Assembly (NCBI GenBank): GCA_025927935.1
Contig: JAICKM010000463.1
Location: forward strand, 1 to 5,839
Direction of reading: 5' to 3'
Length of the DNA: 5,839 nt
DNA from: Chloroflexia bacterium
Lineage (GTDB): Bacteria > Chloroflexota > Chloroflexia > QHBQ01 > JADMIH01
Shown here: positions 4,683-5,839 of the stretch, piece after piece
Position numbering within the stretch: the first letter of the stretch is position 1
Layout of the letters: every line of letters starts with the position of its first letter
Position numbers and translations under genes: made by a program
Notes under the pieces: generated by a model
Databases searched by the model: none
What the model was told of the DNA's origin: nothing
What the model saw: only the letters and a program-made list of their open reading frames with translations

Positions 4683-5165
4683 CTAATCGAAATCGACGGC
4701 GTCGCTGCCGCCGTCATCGCCGCCCATGCCCGCGCTCGGATCGATATCGTCCATCACCTTGTCGGGATCTTCGCCGGCTTCGATGCGTGTGAGGGCCGTA
4801 TTGAACTCCGGTCCCAGGTCCTCGCCGGTCTGGCGCTGCATCTGCCTGGCCCAGGCGGCCACGCTGCGCGGATCGTCCTCGTCCACGCCGTTGAGCATCT
4901 CGCCGAAGCCCTCGGAGTCGTCGTAGCTGCCGTAGGCGTTCTCGTCGTCCAGATCCTCGACGGTGGTGGCCCCGCCCACGTTGGGGTTATCGCCCAGGTT
5001 GCCGGCGCGGATATAGGCGACCTTGGAGACCAGCCGCTGAAGGTGCTGCCCTCCACACTGGGGGCAGGCTGCCGTGTTCGCGCCGCTTTCGGCGGCGCTC
5101 ATGGTGCGGAAAAAGATACTGACCCGGCGCTTGCAATCGGGACACCGGTATTCATAAATAGGCAT
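4683..5165 (-). CDS. FmdB-family zinc-ribbon protein with acidic C-terminal tail
   Basis: Belongs to the FmdB/CxxC-CxxC putative regulatory family; biochemical role unknown. The 160-residue product opens MPIYEYRCPDCKRRVSIFF, the family hallmark. Zinc ligands are C8-x2-C11 and C34-x2-C37, followed by the conserved basic/hydrophobic strand LQRLVSKVAYI (42-52). After this comes a long acidic extension (69-100, rich in Asp and Glu). A predicted helical part (98-140) contains DPRSVAAWARQMQRQTGEDL and RIEAGEDPDKVMDDI, then a Gly/Asp tail ending DAVDFD. Minimal family members stop near residue 60-80, so over half of this protein is extension. The start has AAGGA (5173-5177) seven bases upstream and a good promoter at 5225-5253. 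The gene stands alone, convergent with the rsfS unit and divergent from the glycosyltransferase gene. Confidence 0.93.
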   Translation of the reverse strand: MPIYEYRCPDCKRRVSIFFRTMSAAESGANTAACPQCGGQHLQRLVSKVAYIRAGNLGDNPNVGGATTVEDLDDENAYGSYDDSEGFGEMLNGVDEDDPRSVAAWARQMQRQTGEDLGPEFNTALTRIEAGEDPDKVMDDIDPSAGMGGDDGGSDAVDFD

Positions 5166-5224
5166 GGTAAGTTCCTTTGTTTGATGGGATTCATCTGATG
5201 AGATGGACCGTGCGAGTTTCTCCT

Positions 5225-5253
5225 ATTCTACCATAGCCGGGGGTATAGACCAA
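5225..5253 (-). promoter_or_regulatory. Sigma-70-type promoter of the FmdB gene
   Basis: On the minus strand TTGGTC (5253-5248), a 17-base spacer, then TAGAAT (5230-5225), one mismatch from TATAAT and preceded by TG-G (extended -10). Transcription would begin near 5218, giving a leader of about 53 bases. Confidence 0.65.
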
Positions 5254-5420
5254 AGCGGAGCCGGACTGTCGCAAAACCCGACATGCGTTCCAGATTGGCA
5301 TAATTCCTGCTTTACCTGGGGAGCATAACCGAAGCCACATGCGGGCGGCTACGCCGTCCTGGTGAGCCGGATTACACCTGGGCCGGCAGGCGGTCGCCGT
5401 CATTTTGCGCTTTGCAATCG

Positions 5421-5463
5421 AGGGGCCGGTTTCAAACCGGCCTGATTGTCCATCACGATCATT
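5421..5463 (+). repeat. REP-like palindrome with tail, copy 3
   Basis: Core GGCCGGTTT (5424-5432), centre C, AAACCGGCC (5434-5442), followed by the 21-base tail from TGATTGTCC to CGATCATT (5443-5463). This 43-base unit matches copy 4 at 41 positions and lies 57 bases upstream of it. TCATTTTGC precedes it at 5400-5408 and recurs at 5459-5467. Confidence 0.9.
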
Positions 5464-5475
5464 TTGCTTGATAAT
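5446..5475 (+). promoter_or_regulatory. Weak promoter candidate for the glycosyltransferase gene
   Basis: TTGTCC (5446-5451), an 18-base spacer, then GATAAT (5470-5475). The -35 box is in the tail of repeat copy 3, and the start point would fall in copy 4, placing a hairpin in the leader. The tail in copy 4 reads TCGTCC at the matching place, so it would lack this box. Confidence 0.3.
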
Positions 5476-5520
5476 GTAGGGGCCGGTTTGAAACCGGCCT
5501 GATCGTCCATCACGATCATT
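5475..5520 (+). repeat. REP-like palindrome with tail, copy 4
   Basis: TGTAGGGGCC flank (5475-5484), core GGCCGGTTT (5481-5489), centre G, AAACCGGCC (5491-5499), and the same 21-base tail as copy 3 (5500-5520). It has the same polarity as copy 3 and is opposite to copies 1 and 2. It ends 32 bases before the glycosyltransferase start. Confidence 0.9.
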
Positions 5521-5538
5521 GCGGTGGACGGCTAGCTT

Positions 5539-5544
5539 GAGGAG
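5539..5544 (+). promoter_or_regulatory. Ribosome binding site deciding the glycosyltransferase TTG start
   Basis: GAGGAG ends seven bases before TTG 5552. No ATG lies in frame before the conserved family core, so the TTG is the best start. Confidence 0.65.
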
Positions 5545-5551
5545 TGCCACA

Positions 5552-5839
5552 TTGACGATACAAGTAGCATCCCCGGCGCCGGTACGCGCGGCGGCGCCTT
5601 CCGTTCCCCCGTATACCCTGATTGTGCTGTCGCACCTGGGATGGGACTGGGTGTGGCAGCGCCCTCAGCATTTGCTGTCCCGTCTGGCCCGCCGCCACCC
5701 GGTGTTTTTTGTCATGGAGCCGCTGTTGGACGAGAACCCAGCGGCGCCCTACCTCAAAATCGAGTCGCGGGGCGCGGGGGTGACGGTGGCCTGGCCGGTC
5801 TTCTCGATCCCCCAGGCGGATGCGGCGGGCGGCTTTTAC
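5552..5839 (+). CDS. Glycosyltransferase N-terminal part, cut by window edge
   Basis: Ninety-six codons are visible, open to the window edge. After a poorly conserved 20-residue start, the sequence reads YTLIVLSHLGWDWVWQRPQH (21-40) and then LLSRLARRHPVFFVMEPLL. The S-H-x-x-W-D-x-V-x-Q-R-P-Q-H-L signature is typical of a GT-B (GT4-like) glycosyltransferase group often annotated as UDP-galactopyranose-mutase-associated or family 1. The continuation GAGVTVAWPVF (73-83) fits the next strand-loop of the N-terminal Rossmann domain. The donor-binding C-terminal domain is outside the window, so substrate cannot be judged; a role in cell-surface polysaccharide or glycolipid synthesis is an inference. 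The TTG start is chosen from GAGGAG at 5539-5544. The gene is divergent from the FmdB gene, with two repeat units in its upstream region. Confidence 0.88.
   Translation, partial: MTIQVASPAPVRAAAPSVPPYTLIVLSHLGWDWVWQRPQHLLSRLARRHPVFFVMEPLLDENPAAPYLKIESRGAGVTVAWPVFSIPQADAAGGFY

Larger units (their letters stand above)
5166..5551. other. Divergent intergenic region between the FmdB and glycosyltransferase genes
   Basis: About 386 bases without a credible gene. It contains the FmdB promoter and a small palindrome CATCT-GATG-AGATG (5192-5205) in the FmdB leader. A G-U-tolerant 7-bp hairpin lies at 5343-5359. Two near-identical repeat units (5421-5520) and the ribosome binding site at 5539-5544 complete it. 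The minus-strand open frame 5191-5550 runs straight through the two repeats and reads S-G-R-F-x-T-G-P twice, so I do not call it a gene. Nothing recognisable as a riboswitch was seen. Confidence 0.6.

Noticed and set aside
4325..4717. Minus-strand open frame of 130 codons opposite the small membrane gene
   Set aside because: Passes through the terminator and REP copy 2, has no ribosome binding site and no recognisable domain.
5280..5400. Possible riboswitch or small RNA in the divergent gap
   Set aside because: Only one 7-bp hairpin was visible and no known conserved core could be matched by eye.
5421..5520. CRISPR array made of the two spaced repeats
   Set aside because: Only two units; the intervening 14 bases are too short for a spacer, the repeat is a perfect palindrome, and isolated copies occur elsewhere. 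No cas gene is in view.
5191..5550. Minus-strand open frame of 119 codons
   Set aside because: Spans the two palindromic repeats, reading S-G-R-F-x-T-G-P twice, and overlaps the FmdB promoter; spurious.

Overview
The window is GC-rich, densely coding bacterial chromosome. I read it as probably Chloroflexota. That rests on style rather than a marker: an N-terminal TPR-like block with a W-L-W-L-A signature fused to a Pro/Ala linker, zinc ribbon and membrane anchor; an FmdB-type zinc ribbon with a long acidic tail; and several kinds of short palindromic or tandem repeats between genes. No 16S or other taxonomic marker is present, so the phylum call is inference.

Layout from left to right. (1) Positions 1-925, minus strand: ispF (MEP isoprenoid pathway) followed by dtd (D-aminoacyl-tRNA deacylase) with a 4-base ATGA overlap; dtd runs off the left edge. 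(2) 926-1276: divergent intergenic region with a minus-strand promoter carrying a consensus TTGACA box, an imperfect long inverted repeat, and an extended -10 box for the next gene. (3) 1277-1885: RimJ/RimL-like GNAT acetyltransferase whose stop codon lies inside a heptamer tandem repeat. (4) 1886-2129: repeats, a strong GC palindrome, and a TGnTATAAT promoter. (5) 2130-3659: a 509-residue single-pass membrane protein with a TPR-like region, long Pro/Ala linker, C4 zinc ribbon, one membrane segment and a small extracytoplasmic domain. (6) 3829-4512: rsfS (ribosomal silencing factor), then a 65-residue glycine-zipper membrane protein, closed by a strong intrinsic terminator. (7) 4683-5165, minus: FmdB-family zinc-ribbon protein with its own promoter. 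(8) 5166-5551: divergent region with two near-identical repeat units. (9) 5552-5839: the N-terminus of a glycosyltransferase that runs off the right edge.

The genes are mostly single housekeeping or regulatory functions and do not form one pathway. The two clear co-transcription candidates are ispF-dtd (overlapping) and rsfS with the small membrane gene (same strand, 90-base gap, shared terminator). The most distinctive content lies between genes. Four copies of a palindrome with core GGCCGGTTT-N-AAACCGGCC occur at three loci, two of them in a 57-base tandem. A heptamer GAGTGCT repeat occurs at two loci. Two further unrelated palindromes are also present. I found no CRISPR array, transposase, tRNA, rRNA or defence system, and no evidence of an undescribed multi-gene system.
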